In this document: piece after piece, positions 1 to 9,005 of the stretch
Position numbering within the stretch: the stretch's first letter is position 1
Layout: the number at the start of each line of letters is the position of its first letter
DNA from: Deinococcus deserti VCD115
GTDB taxonomy: Bacteria; Deinococcota; Deinococci; Deinococcales; Deinococcaceae
Direction: 5' to 3'
Length of the DNA: 64,000 bases
Assembly: GCF_000020685.1 (NCBI RefSeq)
Contig: NC_012526.1
Coordinates: 1,094,001 to 1,158,000, forward strand
The notes under the pieces: model-generated
The model's input: the letters and a program-made list of their open reading frames with translations, nothing else
Told to the model about the DNA's origin: nothing
Database searches by the model: none
Made by a program: the position numbers and the translations under genes

Positions 1-269
1 CTCCCAAGATCCGGGCCATGGAAATCATCGACGAACTTGAGCCGGTCAGGCGCGGCCCGTACGGCGGCGCTTTCGGCTATATCGCCTTTGACGGCAGCCT
101 CGACATGGCGCTGACCCTGCGCACGATGGTGATTGCCGGCGGAAGACTGCATATTCAGGCCGGTGCAGGCGTGGTTGCCGACAGTGACCCAGCCAGTGAG
201 GAACTCGAGACCCGCAGCAAGGCCGCCGCGCTGATGCGTGCGGTCGAGCTTGCCGCTGGAGGGCTGTGA
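1..269 (+). CDS. trpE: Anthranilate synthase component I, C-terminal end (partial)
   Basis: This is the last ~89 codons of TrpE, read in frame from base 3 to the TGA at 267-269; the 5' part lies before the window. The residues [17 protein letters not shown] followed by GYIAFDG are the conserved chorismate-binding C-terminus of anthranilate synthase I. TrpE converts chorismate to anthranilate using ammonia delivered by TrpG. The ending [13 protein letters not shown] then [12 protein letters not shown] is also typical of the family. It is followed by trpG and trpD on the same strand, so this is a trpE-G-D operon. A PabB paralogue has a similar C-terminus but the trpD neighbour favours TrpE. Confidence 0.95.
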   Translation, partial: PKIRAMEIIDELEPVRRGPYGGAFGYIAFDGSLDMALTLRTMVIAGGRLHIQAGAGVVADSDPASEELETRSKAAALMRAVELAAGGL

Positions 270-346
270 TGCTCATGGGCCAGGCCCGGCAGCACGGCAT
301 ATTTCTCATCTGCCCAAGGACAACAAATATGACGGTGACCGCATGA
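269..346 (+). CDS. 25-codon micro-ORF bridging trpE and trpG
   Basis: An ATG at 269 overlaps the trpE stop (TGATG) and the TGA at 344-346 overlaps the trpG ATG at 343 (ATGA). The predicted peptide begins [20 protein letters not shown]. It contains no tryptophan codon, so it is not a classical trp attenuator peptide. Codons such as ATA, TTT, ACA and AAT are unlike the G/C-ending codons of the neighbours, so the peptide itself may be unimportant. The double overlap would let ribosomes run from trpE to trpG without leaving the mRNA. The function in coupling is inferred; chance is a real alternative. Confidence 0.35.
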   Translation: MLMGQARQHGIFLICPRTTNMTVTA

Positions 347-966
347 CCCCGCTGCGAATCCTCCTGATCGACAACTACGACTCGTTTACCTACAACCTCG
401 TGCAGTACCTCGGTGAGCTCGGGGCCGAGCTGACCGTCTGGCGCAACGACGCCTTCACACTCGACGACGTGCGGGCGCTGAATCCCGATGGCATTGTCGT
501 GTCTCCTGGTCCCTGCACGCCGGCCGAGGCCGGGCAGAGCGTCGACGTGATCCGGGCTTTTGGCCCCAGTGTCCCCATGCTGGGCGTCTGCCTGGGACAC
601 CAGAGCATCGGGGAGGCCTACGGCGCGCGGGTGGACCGGGCCATGCTGCCGGTTCACGGCAAAACCAGTCCGGTCCGGCATGACGGTCAGGACCTGTTTG
701 CAGGACTGGAACAGGACGTCCGGGTGACCCGGTACCACTCTCTGGTGGTGCGTGACCTCCCCGAGGAGCTGCAGGCCACCGCCTGGACCACCGATCCCGA
801 AGAAGAGGTCGTGATGGCGCTGCGCCACCGCGAGTACCCGGTCTATGGTCTGCAGTTCCATCCCGAAAGCATCGAGACCCAGGCCGGCATGGACATGCTG
901 CGTAATTTCCTGGCCCTGGTGCGCGAACATCGGACCGTGTCCACACGCCCGGAGCAACAGGCATGA
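343..966 (+). CDS. trpG: Anthranilate synthase component II (glutamine amidotransferase)
   Basis: A 207-residue class I glutamine amidotransferase that supplies ammonia to TrpE; it may also serve PabB in folate synthesis. The start [20 protein letters not shown] is the TrpG/PabA signature. The nucleophile is Cys83 in GVCLGHQ, and His173 and Glu175 in FHPES complete the triad. The ATG at 343 is chosen because family proteins begin just before this signature; the longer open frame upstream reads unrelated sequence. The stop overlaps the trpD start by 4 nt (ATGA), so the two are translationally coupled. Confidence 0.95.
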   Translation: MTPLRILLIDNYDSFTYNLVQYLGELGAELTVWRNDAFTLDDVRALNPDGIVVSPGPCTPAEAGQSVDVIRAFGPSVPMLGVCLGHQSIGEAYGARVDRAMLPVHGKTSPVRHDGQDLFAGLEQDVRVTRYHSLVVRDLPEELQATAWTTDPEEEVVMALRHREYPVYGLQFHPESIETQAGMDMLRNFLALVREHRTVSTRPEQQA

Positions 967-1967
967 TTCATGCCCGACTGATGAACGGAGAAGTGCTCTC
1001 GCAGGCAGAGGCCGCCGCCTTCATGCACGAGGTCATGGAAGGCGGCATGAGCCCGGCGCGGCTCGCTGCTGCCCTGGCTGCGCTGAGGGTGCGTGGCGAA
1101 ACCCCCGAGGAGATCGCGGGATTCGCGCAGGCGATGCGCGCGAGTGCCGTGCGGGTGGAGGTGCGCCCACGCGAGGTACTGCTGGATGTGGTGGGTACCG
1201 GTGGCGACGGCGCGCACACCTTCAACATCAGCACGACCACCGTGTTTGTCCTGGCTGGTGCAGGGATTCCCATCGCCAAACACGGCAACCGCGCCGCAAG
1301 CAGCCGCTCAGGCAGCGCGGACGTCCTGGAAATGCTGGGCGTAAACCTGGACGCGGCTCCAGACGTTGTGGCAGGCGCCGTGAACGAACTGGGGATAGGT
1401 TTCATGTTTGCGCGCAACTACCATCCGGCGCTGCGGCATGCTGCGCCGGTCCGCGCCGATCTGGCTGCCCGCACGGTATTTAACATTCTGGGGCCGCTGG
1501 CTAATCCAGCCGGAGCCACCCACCTGCTGGTGGGCGTGTACAGCCCGCACCTGACGCGGGTGCTGGCCGAGGTGCTTCGGCTGCTGGGTACGCGGGGAGC
1601 CACGGTGGTGCACGGCGACGGGCTGGATGAATTCACGGTCTGCGGCCCGAATACGGTGACCGGCCTGCGGGACGGCGAACTGGTTGACCGGATCATTCAT
1701 CCTGAGGAGGCCGGGCTGTCTCAGCACCCCAAAGAAGCCATCGTGGGCGGTACACCGGCCGAGAACGCTGAGATCACCCGGGCTCTCCTGACCGGGGGGG
1801 GAACTGCGGCCCAGCGCGACATCGTGGCGCTCAATGCGGGCGCGGCCCTGCGAACGGTGGGACGCGTGGGCAGCATCCGCGAGGGGGTCGAGGTTGCCCG
1901 CGAGGTGATGAACGGCGGGCAGGGCTGGGACGTGTTGCAGCGCTATGCCACCTACACCCGCCGCTGA
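963..1967 (+). CDS. trpD: Anthranilate phosphoribosyltransferase
   Basis: A 334-residue enzyme that joins anthranilate to PRPP, the second step of tryptophan synthesis. The glycine-rich PRPP loop [15 protein letters not shown] and [18 protein letters not shown] are the TrpD signatures, and the length is normal for the family. The ATG overlaps the trpG stop. A strong hairpin lies 25 nt after the stop, so the operon probably ends here and the rest of the trp pathway is elsewhere. Confidence 0.97.
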   Translation: MIHARLMNGEVLSQAEAAAFMHEVMEGGMSPARLAAALAALRVRGETPEEIAGFAQAMRASAVRVEVRPREVLLDVVGTGGDGAHTFNISTTTVFVLAGAGIPIAKHGNRAASSRSGSADVLEMLGVNLDAAPDVVAGAVNELGIGFMFARNYHPALRHAAPVRADLAARTVFNILGPLANPAGATHLLVGVYSPHLTRVLAEVLRLLGTRGATVVHGDGLDEFTVCGPNTVTGLRDGELVDRIIHPEEAGLSQHPKEAIVGGTPAENAEITRALLTGGGTAAQRDIVALNAGAALRTVGRVGSIREGVEVAREVMNGGQGWDVLQRYATYTRR

Positions 1968-1991
1968 GCAACACCCCGGAGAAGCAACTAC

Positions 1992-2034
1992 AGCAGAGGA
2001 CCACTTTCCAACCTCAGGAAAGCGGTCCTCTGCT
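1992..2034. terminator. Bidirectional hairpin between trpD and the Lrp gene
   Basis: AGCAGAGGACC (1992-2002) pairs perfectly with GGTCCTCTGCT (2024-2034). A second stem inside, CTTTCC (2004-2009) with GGAAAG (2017-2022), is separated by one mismatch. The genes on each side converge on it. A weak T-rich tail (GATTGTTT) follows on the plus strand. Confidence 0.75.
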
Positions 2035-2041
2035 GATTGTT

Positions 2042-2503
2042 TCAGCGTGGCGGTAGCAGCAGTTTGCCTTCCAGCGGTGTGCTGAGCACGATACTGGTAT
2101 CGCACGTGAAACCCATCTGAATCAATTCGCCCAGCAGCCCCTCTAATTCCCCTACGTCAGGCACGGCGACCTTCAGGATGCAGCTGTTGTCGCCGGTAAC
2201 GCTGTGGCACTCCAGCACGCTGTCGTGGCGGGTAGCCCAGCGCACCAGCGTGGGATCGTTGCGTCCTGAGTCCTGCACGCCGATAAACGCGGTAATGGTG
2301 CGCCCCAGCGGCTTGGTGGCCACCCGCACCCCATATCCCAGGATGACACCAGCATCTTCCAGGCGCCGCACCCGTTCGGTCACCGCTGGTGCACTCAGGC
2401 CGACGCGGCGGCCCAGCTCACGCATGCTCAGACGCGAGTCGCGCTGCAGCTCTTCCAGAATGCGGTGGTCCAGGGAATCCAGGTGCGTGCTGTGTTGCTT
2501 CAT
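2042..2503 (-). CDS. Lrp/AsnC family transcriptional regulator
   Basis: A 153-residue regulator with an N-terminal helix-turn-helix (LDHRILEELQRDSRLSMREL, then VGLSAPAVTERVRRLEDAGVI) and a C-terminal amino-acid-sensing (RAM) domain with the VTGDNSCILKV motif. Members bind DNA as oligomers and respond to an amino acid effector. I place the start at the ATG at 2503, preceded by GAGG; a GTG at 2533 would add ten unsupported residues. It is transcribed away from kamA, so the likely regulatory target is the lysine 2,3-aminomutase and aminotransferase pair. The effector, lysine or a derivative, is inference. Confidence 0.88.
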   Translation of the reverse strand: MKQHSTHLDSLDHRILEELQRDSRLSMRELGRRVGLSAPAVTERVRRLEDAGVILGYGVRVATKPLGRTITAFIGVQDSGRNDPTLVRWATRHDSVLECHSVTGDNSCILKVAVPDVGELEGLLGELIQMGFTCDTSIVLSTPLEGKLLLPPR

Positions 2504-2618
2504 ATGACCTCGAACGAGAACGGCGCGGTCCACTAGTAGGGACCCCGGGAAAAGGGTGGAAACGGTGAGTTACAGGTGCTGACTGCAGGACGGCTTCAAA
2601 CAGCTCTGATAAAGCCAT

Positions 2619-2633
2619 CTTAACAATTGTAAG
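2619..2633. promoter_or_regulatory. Candidate Lrp-type operator, A+T-rich imperfect palindrome
   Basis: CTTAACAATTGTAAG is a near-perfect palindrome centred on CAATTG in an otherwise G+C-rich 280-bp divergent spacer. Lrp-family sites are typically A+T-rich dyads of about 15 bp. Its place between the regulator gene and kamA fits autoregulation plus control of kamA. This is inferred from position and symmetry only. Confidence 0.35.
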
Positions 2634-2783
2634 GCGTAAGGTGGCAAATGAGAACTTTGCGGGCACCGTGACCCCACCTCCTGGGAGGTGACGAACATTC
2701 CAATCACTGGGGCTGTCAGAAGACAATAGGGGAGTCAACCACGTTCTACCGAGCCCTGATTTTCAAGCCCCTGGAGGCCCCCT

Positions 2784-4265
<1,482 letters not shown>

Positions 4266-4334
4266 CCGCCCAGGCCGAGGGCTCAGCCGACCTGCGCCCT
4301 GCTTTTCTTGCCCCCTCTTTTCTCAGGAGCTTCC

Positions 4335-5708
4335 ATGACTATTGCCATCAAACCCCGTCGGCCTGAACTCAAGACTGCTCTGCCCGGCCCGAACACCCGC
4401 GCCATCATGGACCGCGACGCTCTGCATCTGTCCACCTCCTATATGCGCCCCTACCCGTTCGTGCCCGATCACGGTGAGGGCGTGTGGCTGACCGACGTGG
4501 ATGGCAACACCATGCTGGATTTCTTCGCGGGAATTGCTGTCAGCACCACCGGGCATGCGCACCCGCACGTCGTAAAGGGCGTGCAGGAGCAGATCACGAA
4601 GTTCACGCACGTCTGCCTGACCGACTACCCCCAGGAGATCACCACCAGCCTTGCCGAGCGGCTCGTCAAGCATGTGGAGCGTCCCGGGGAGAAGTGGCGT
4701 GTGTTTTTCGGAAACTCCGGCGCTGAAGCAGTCGAGGCGGCGATTAAACTTGCGCGCAACCACACCGGACGCACGCACATCATCTCCACCATGGGCAGCT
4801 TCCACGGCCGGACTTATGGCGCCATCACGTTGACCGGCAGCAAGACCAAGTACAAGCGCGGCTTTGGCCCCCTCCTGCCGGCCGTCAGTCACGTGCCGTA
4901 TCCCAATCCCTTCCGTCCGCCGCTGGGCTCTACGCCTGAAACCTGCGGTCAGGCTGTCATCGACCACATCGAGAGCCTGTTTGTCGGGGTAATTCCAGCT
5001 GACGAGGTAGCCGCGATCATTATTGAACCCATGCAGGGTGAGGGCGGCTACATCATTCCGCCCGCTGATTTCCTGCCCAAGCTGCGCGCCCTGTGTGACA
5101 AGCACGGCATCATGCTGATCTTCGATGAGGTGCAGGCCGGTATGGGCCGCAGCGGCAAAATGTTCTCCTTCCAGCACTTCTTTGAACACGGGGATGTTCA
5201 GCCCGACATGATCACGCTCGCCAAGGGTATTGCTTCGGGCATGCCCATCAGTGCGCTGCTGGCCAAGGAAAGCGTCATGACCTGGCCGGTCGGATCACAT
5301 GGCAGCACCTACGGCGGCAATCCGGTGGCCGCTGCGGCCTCTCACGCCACCCTGGACCTGCTTGAAGGCGTCGTCAAGCACCCCGGCTGTGGAGACAACC
5401 TGATGGACAATGCCACCCAGGTGGGCGACTACATCATGGCTGAGCTTAAGAAGATGCAGGCGCAGTTTCCGTTTCTGGGCGACATTCGCGGCAAGGGCCT
5501 GTTTATCGGTCTGGAGTTCGTCAAGCCTGACGGCAGCCCTGATGGCGCGCTCCGTGACCGGGCAAGTATGGCCATGTTCGAGAAAGGCCTGCTGAACCTG
5601 GACTGCGGCGAAGCAGTCATCCGCATCAGCCCGCCTCTGATCCTGACCCGGGAGGACGCTGAAACGGGCCTGCAGATCATGCGCCAGGCACTCAGTGAAC
5701 TGAAGTAA
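4335..5708 (+). CDS. Class III PLP aminotransferase (ornithine/acetylornithine/GABA type)
   Basis: A 457-residue fold-type I, class III aminotransferase. Visible motifs are LDFFAGIAVSTTGHAHPHV, the PLP phosphate site NSGAEAVEAAIKLAR, the cofactor aspartate in FDEVQAGMGRSG, and the Schiff-base lysine K297 in AKGIASGMP. The ATG at 4335 follows CAGGAGC; an ATG 27 nt upstream has no such signal. The sequence resembles the broad group that includes ornithine and GABA aminotransferases and related racemases, so the substrate is not certain. Its place directly after kamA suggests lysine, beta-lysine or ornithine. Confidence 0.85.
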   Translation: MTIAIKPRRPELKTALPGPNTRAIMDRDALHLSTSYMRPYPFVPDHGEGVWLTDVDGNTMLDFFAGIAVSTTGHAHPHVVKGVQEQITKFTHVCLTDYPQEITTSLAERLVKHVERPGEKWRVFFGNSGAEAVEAAIKLARNHTGRTHIISTMGSFHGRTYGAITLTGSKTKYKRGFGPLLPAVSHVPYPNPFRPPLGSTPETCGQAVIDHIESLFVGVIPADEVAAIIIEPMQGEGGYIIPPADFLPKLRALCDKHGIMLIFDEVQAGMGRSGKMFSFQHFFEHGDVQPDMITLAKGIASGMPISALLAKESVMTWPVGSHGSTYGGNPVAAAASHATLDLLEGVVKHPGCGDNLMDNATQVGDYIMAELKKMQAQFPFLGDIRGKGLFIGLEFVKPDGSPDGALRDRASMAMFEKGLLNLDCGEAVIRISPPLILTREDAETGLQIMRQALSELK

Positions 5709-5748
5709 TCGCTTTAGCTCTGTGCTGAACGCGTGTGCCTGACAACCG

Positions 5749-5789
5749 ACGAGACTGATGCCCTCATGACATGAGGACGCCAGTCTCGT
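5749..5789 (+). terminator. Long nested hairpin between the aminotransferase and nuclease genes
   Basis: ACGAGACTG (5749-5757) pairs with CAGTCTCGT (5781-5789). Inside it CCTCATG (5762-5768) pairs with CATGAGG (5770-5776), with a small ATGC/ACGC internal loop between. There is no T-run after it, so it could be a factor-assisted terminator, an mRNA-stabilising structure or a dispersed palindromic repeat. It ends 48 nt before the nuclease start. Confidence 0.5.
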
Positions 5790-5836
5790 TAAGCTGTCGG
5801 TCGCTTCAAAGAATTCATCTTTATACTGGAGTTCTC

Positions 5837-8434
5837 ATGAATAGAAATGTCCTGAAGGGCAGCTTTGTGATGCTTGGTCTCACAGCCCTGCTTTCTGCGT
5901 GTGCAACCACTGCGCCTGTCTCTACCTACACCTGTCCGGCTGACGCCACCGTGACCGGCATTGCTGCGGTTCAGGGCGCTGGAGAGGCCAGCCCGCTGGT
6001 CGGGCAGACAGTCACCGTTCGCGGAGTGGTAACGTTGGACGCCCAGCCTGGCCTGAGCGGGTTTTATCTGCAGGATGTCAAGCCCGACGCCGATGACAAG
6101 ACCAGTGACGCACTATTTGTGTTTACAGGAACCACCCCCAAAGACGTCAAGTTGGGCGACGTGGTACAGGTGACCGGTACTGTCAAGGAATTCAACGGCC
6201 TGACCGAACTCGACCCGGTGACGGCCGTGACTGCCTGCGGCAAGACCATGCTGCCCCTGGCAACCACCGTTACCTTCCCACTGACCACCCCTACCGCCCT
6301 TGAAGCGGTCGAGGGCATGCTGGTGCGGGTGGCCACGCCCATGACCGTCACGGACACGTTTACCCTGGGACGCTTCGGCGAACTTGGGCTGTCCAGCGGA
6401 GGCCGCCTGTTCAACCCCACCAACGGTCAGGGGGGCACAGCGCAGAGCAACAAGCTGCGTACCCTGCGTCTGGATGACCTGAGCAGCAAGCAGAACCCCG
6501 CGACCATTCCGTACCTGACCGGCACCGACCCCCAGACCGCAACCCGGCGCGCAGGCGACACCGTGACCAACCTTGAAGGTGTCATCCACTACGCCAACAA
6601 CGCGTACAAGCTGCAGCCCACCAAGACCCCCGTATTCACGGCCAGCAACCCGCGCACCGCAGCGCCCAAGGACGTGGGCGGCACCCTGAAGGTGGCGGGG
6701 GCCAACGTGCTGAACTACTTCACCACGCTGGGCAGTGCCGGCCGTGGCGCAAGCAACTCCACTGAATTTACGCGCCAGAAGGCTAAAATCGTGGCCGAGC
6801 TGCGTGCGCTGAACGCCGACGTCATCACTCTGATGGAAGTCGAAAACAATGGCGAAGTTGCACTGGACGACCTCGTGACGGCGCTCAACGCGGCGGCCGG
6901 GAAGACCGAGTTTGCCAGCGTAAAAACCGGGAAAGTCGGTACGGACGCTATCCGCATGGCGATCATCTACCGGCCTGACCGGGTCGAGACCGTCGGTGGT
7001 CCTCAGATCGATACGAACGCGGTGCACAGCCGCCCACCCGTTGCCCAGACATTCCGTGACCTCGGCGGCAAGGGCATCTTTACGGTGGTGGCCAACCACT
7101 TCAAGAGCAAGGGAAGCTGCCCCGCCAGTGGCGACGTGGACATGGGCCAGGGCTGCTGGAATCTGCTGCGCGTGGATCAGGCCAAGGCCCTGCTGGAGTT
7201 TGCTGGCAGGCTCAAAGCAGTTGATCCCGATGTGCTCCTGATGGGTGACCTCAATGCCTACGGCGAAGAAGACCCGATCAAGACCATCGAGGCAGCTGGT
7301 TTCGAAAGCCTGAATAAGCGCATTCCCGCTGAGGACCGCTACAGCTACCAGTTCAACGGCGAGTTTGGTTACCTCGACCATGCGCTGTCGAGCTCAACGC
7401 TGAGTGCTCAGGTCACCGGTATCACCGAGTGGCACATCAACAGCGATGAGCCTGTGGTCCTGGACTACAACATCGAGTTCAAGAAGCACCCTGAGTGCAC
7501 CGCGACCAACTGCACCAGCCCGGACCTGTACGCCCCCACGCCTTACCGCAGCAGCGACCACGATCCCGTGCTGGTGGGCCTGACCCTGAAGGCCGACGGG
7601 GATCCTGTGATTCCAGTAACGGTGAGCGCCACTGGCAATGACACTGTCACGGCGGGAACCGCCTACAGCCTGACCTACACGGCCGGAGGCACCCCTGACA
7701 GCGTGAGCGTGAACTGGGGCGACGGCAGCACCGAGACCCTGGCGGTGGGCGGCGGCACAGCAACGCATACCTACGCTGCAGCTGGCACCTTCACGATCAC
7801 TGTGACCGCGAAGCGTGGCGCACTGACCAGTACCACCACCAAGACGGTGACCGTGCAGGCAGCGCCGGTAGTCGGGAAGGGCCGTTTGGTCATCAGTCAG
7901 GTATATGGCGGGGGCGGCAACGCCGGAACAACATACAAGAATGACTTTGTTGAACTGTTTAACGCAGGGACTGCAGCTATCAGCACGGCTGGCCTGAGCG
8001 TGCAGTACGCTGGCGGCACCAATACCTTCAGTGCAGCGAATACCTTTGCGCTGCCCACTGCCACAATGCAGCCAGGGGCCTACTTCCTCGTGCAACTGGC
8101 GGCGGGCACGGCCACTACTGGCGGGACACAGGCTCTTCCGGCGCCTGACGCCACCGGCACCCTGGCCCTGGGTGCCCAAGCGGGAAGGGTTGCATTGGTT
8201 GCGAACGCTGAGCCCGCGACAGGAGTTGCTGACACCGATGTGCTGGACTTTGTGGGGTACGGCAGCGTCACCGAGTTTGAGGGCGCCGCCCCGGTGGCTG
8301 CTACGGCTAACACGACCAGCGCCCTGCGCAAAGGAGCCGGATGCACCGACACCAACCAAAACGCCGCTGATTTCACGGTAGGTACGCCTGCACCTCGAAA
8401 CAGCGCCAGCGCGGTCAACGTCTGCACGCCCTGA
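5837..8434 (+). CDS. Secreted ExeM/NucH-type endonuclease lipoprotein with PKD and lamin-tail domains
   Basis: An 865-residue exported nuclease. A lipoprotein signal ends at Cys22 (LTALLSAC). Then come an OB-like domain (about 38-130) typical of ExeM/YhcR nucleases, and an endonuclease/exonuclease/phosphatase domain (about 285-580) with LMEVENNG, GDLNAYGEEDPI and SSDHDPVLVGL as the metal and catalytic motifs. A PKD-like beta domain (about 590-680, NWGDGS and HTYAAAGTFTITV) and a C-terminal lamin-tail (LTD) domain (about 685-865, VISQVYGGGGN and DFVELFN) follow. The ATG at 5837 has a TGGAG signal; an upstream in-frame start would spoil the signal peptide. Likely role: digesting extracellular DNA for nutrients. 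The family is found in Deinococcus. Confidence 0.88.
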   Translation: MNRNVLKGSFVMLGLTALLSACATTAPVSTYTCPADATVTGIAAVQGAGEASPLVGQTVTVRGVVTLDAQPGLSGFYLQDVKPDADDKTSDALFVFTGTTPKDVKLGDVVQVTGTVKEFNGLTELDPVTAVTACGKTMLPLATTVTFPLTTPTALEAVEGMLVRVATPMTVTDTFTLGRFGELGLSSGGRLFNPTNGQGGTAQSNKLRTLRLDDLSSKQNPATIPYLTGTDPQTATRRAGDTVTNLEGVIHYANNAYKLQPTKTPVFTASNPRTAAPKDVGGTLKVAGANVLNYFTTLGSAGRGASNSTEFTRQKAKIVAELRALNADVITLMEVENNGEVALDDLVTALNAAAGKTEFASVKTGKVGTDAIRMAIIYRPDRVETVGGPQIDTNAVHSRPPVAQTFRDLGGKGIFTVVANHFKSKGSCPASGDVDMGQGCWNLLRVDQAKALLEFAGRLKAVDPDVLLMGDLNAYGEEDPIKTIEAAGFESLNKRIPAEDRYSYQFNGEFGYLDHALSSSTLSAQVTGITEWHINSDEPVVLDYNIEFKKHPECTATNCTSPDLYAPTPYRSSDHDPVLVGLTLKADGDPVIPVTVSATGNDTVTAGTAYSLTYTAGGTPDSVSVNWGDGSTETLAVGGGTATHTYAAAGTFTITVTAKRGALTSTTTKTVTVQAAPVVGKGRLVISQVYGGGGNAGTTYKNDFVELFNAGTAAISTAGLSVQYAGGTNTFSAANTFALPTATMQPGAYFLVQLAAGTATTGGTQALPAPDATGTLALGAQAGRVALVANAEPATGVADTDVLDFVGYGSVTEFEGAAPVAATANTTSALRKGAGCTDTNQNAADFTVGTPAPRNSASAVNVCTP

Positions 8435-8454
8435 GCTGCACAGATTGATTCTTC

Positions 8455-8492
8455 AAAGAGCGCCGGGCAACTTGCCCGGCCGCTTTCTTTTT
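8455..8492 (+). terminator. Rho-independent terminator of the nuclease gene
   Basis: GCCGGGCAA (8462-8470) pairs with TTGCCCGGC (8472-8480), and flanking AAAGAGC and GCTTTC extend the stem. The T-rich run CTTTCTTTTT follows. Confidence 0.85.
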
Positions 8493-8502
8493 AAAGTTCT
8501 GC

Positions 8503-8970
8503 TCAATACGCCCCGGTGCGTCGCTCCAGCTCGCTGAGCACCTCGCCGGCGTGTGTAGCCGGATTGACAGTGCGCCAGTGGCAGGCCAGCTCACCTTCCG
8601 GGCCAATCAGGAATGTCTCGCGGGAGGCAATGCCCAGCAGTCCCCTTAAGCCGGTGACCACGCCGTAGTCACGGGCAAGCCGTTTCCTGCCATCAGGAAT
8701 AAGGGGGAACGACAGCCTGCACTGGTCCCGGAAGCTGGCCTGCCGCGCCTCGGTATCGGTGCTGACCCCAATAACCGTCGCGCCCAGTCGTTCAAACTCT
8801 GGAAGCACTGCCTCAAAGCGCTGTGCCTCGATGCTGCATGCCGGTGTATTGGCTTTTGGATAGAAGTACAGTACGACCCACTGGCCACGCATGGCTGACA
8901 GGCTGACACGGCGGCCATCGTCACTGCGAACATCGAAGGGCGGAGCCTGACGGCCGACCTGAAGACTCAT
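8503..8970 (-). CDS. Thiol peroxidase, AhpC/TSA superfamily (BCP/PrxQ-like)
   Basis: A 155-residue peroxiredoxin that reduces hydroperoxides with electrons from thioredoxin or a similar partner. The peroxidatic cysteine is C45 in YPKANTPACSIEAQ, matching the BCP motif PKxxTPxC. The usual resolving Cys five residues on is replaced by Gln50, but C84 (RDQC) stands where PrxQ-type enzymes with a helix-3 resolving Cys have theirs. The ATG at 8970 is chosen because a TAGAAT -10 box ends 7 nt before it; the longer reading frame upstream would start before the promoter. It is divergent from tilS-tadA. Confidence 0.88.
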   Translation of the reverse strand: MSLQVGRQAPPFDVRSDDGRRVSLSAMRGQWVVLYFYPKANTPACSIEAQRFEAVLPEFERLGATVIGVSTDTEARQASFRDQCRLSFPLIPDGRKRLARDYGVVTGLRGLLGIASRETFLIGPEGELACHWRTVNPATHAGEVLSELERRTGAY

Positions 8971-9005
8971 GACCCGCATTCTACGGGCGCAGCTAGAATG
9001 CGCCG
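8971..9005. promoter_or_regulatory. Divergent leaderless promoters, 35-bp spacer
   Basis: The spacer between the peroxiredoxin ATG and the tilS-tadA GTG holds two TAGAAT -10 boxes, one per strand. The minus box (plus-strand ATTCTA, 8978-8983) ends 7 nt before the peroxiredoxin ATG. The plus box (8994-8999) ends 6 nt before the GTG. No Shine-Dalgarno is seen for either gene, so both mRNAs should be leaderless. Each promoter's -35 region must overlap the other gene's -10 or start. Confidence 0.75.

Noticed and set aside
269..346. Classical trp leader peptide
   Set aside because: The micro-ORF has no Trp codons and lies inside the operon rather than before it.
6113..7381. A 422-codon antisense frame inside the nuclease gene
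   Set aside because: Composition is the mirror of the nuclease codons and no family features are seen.
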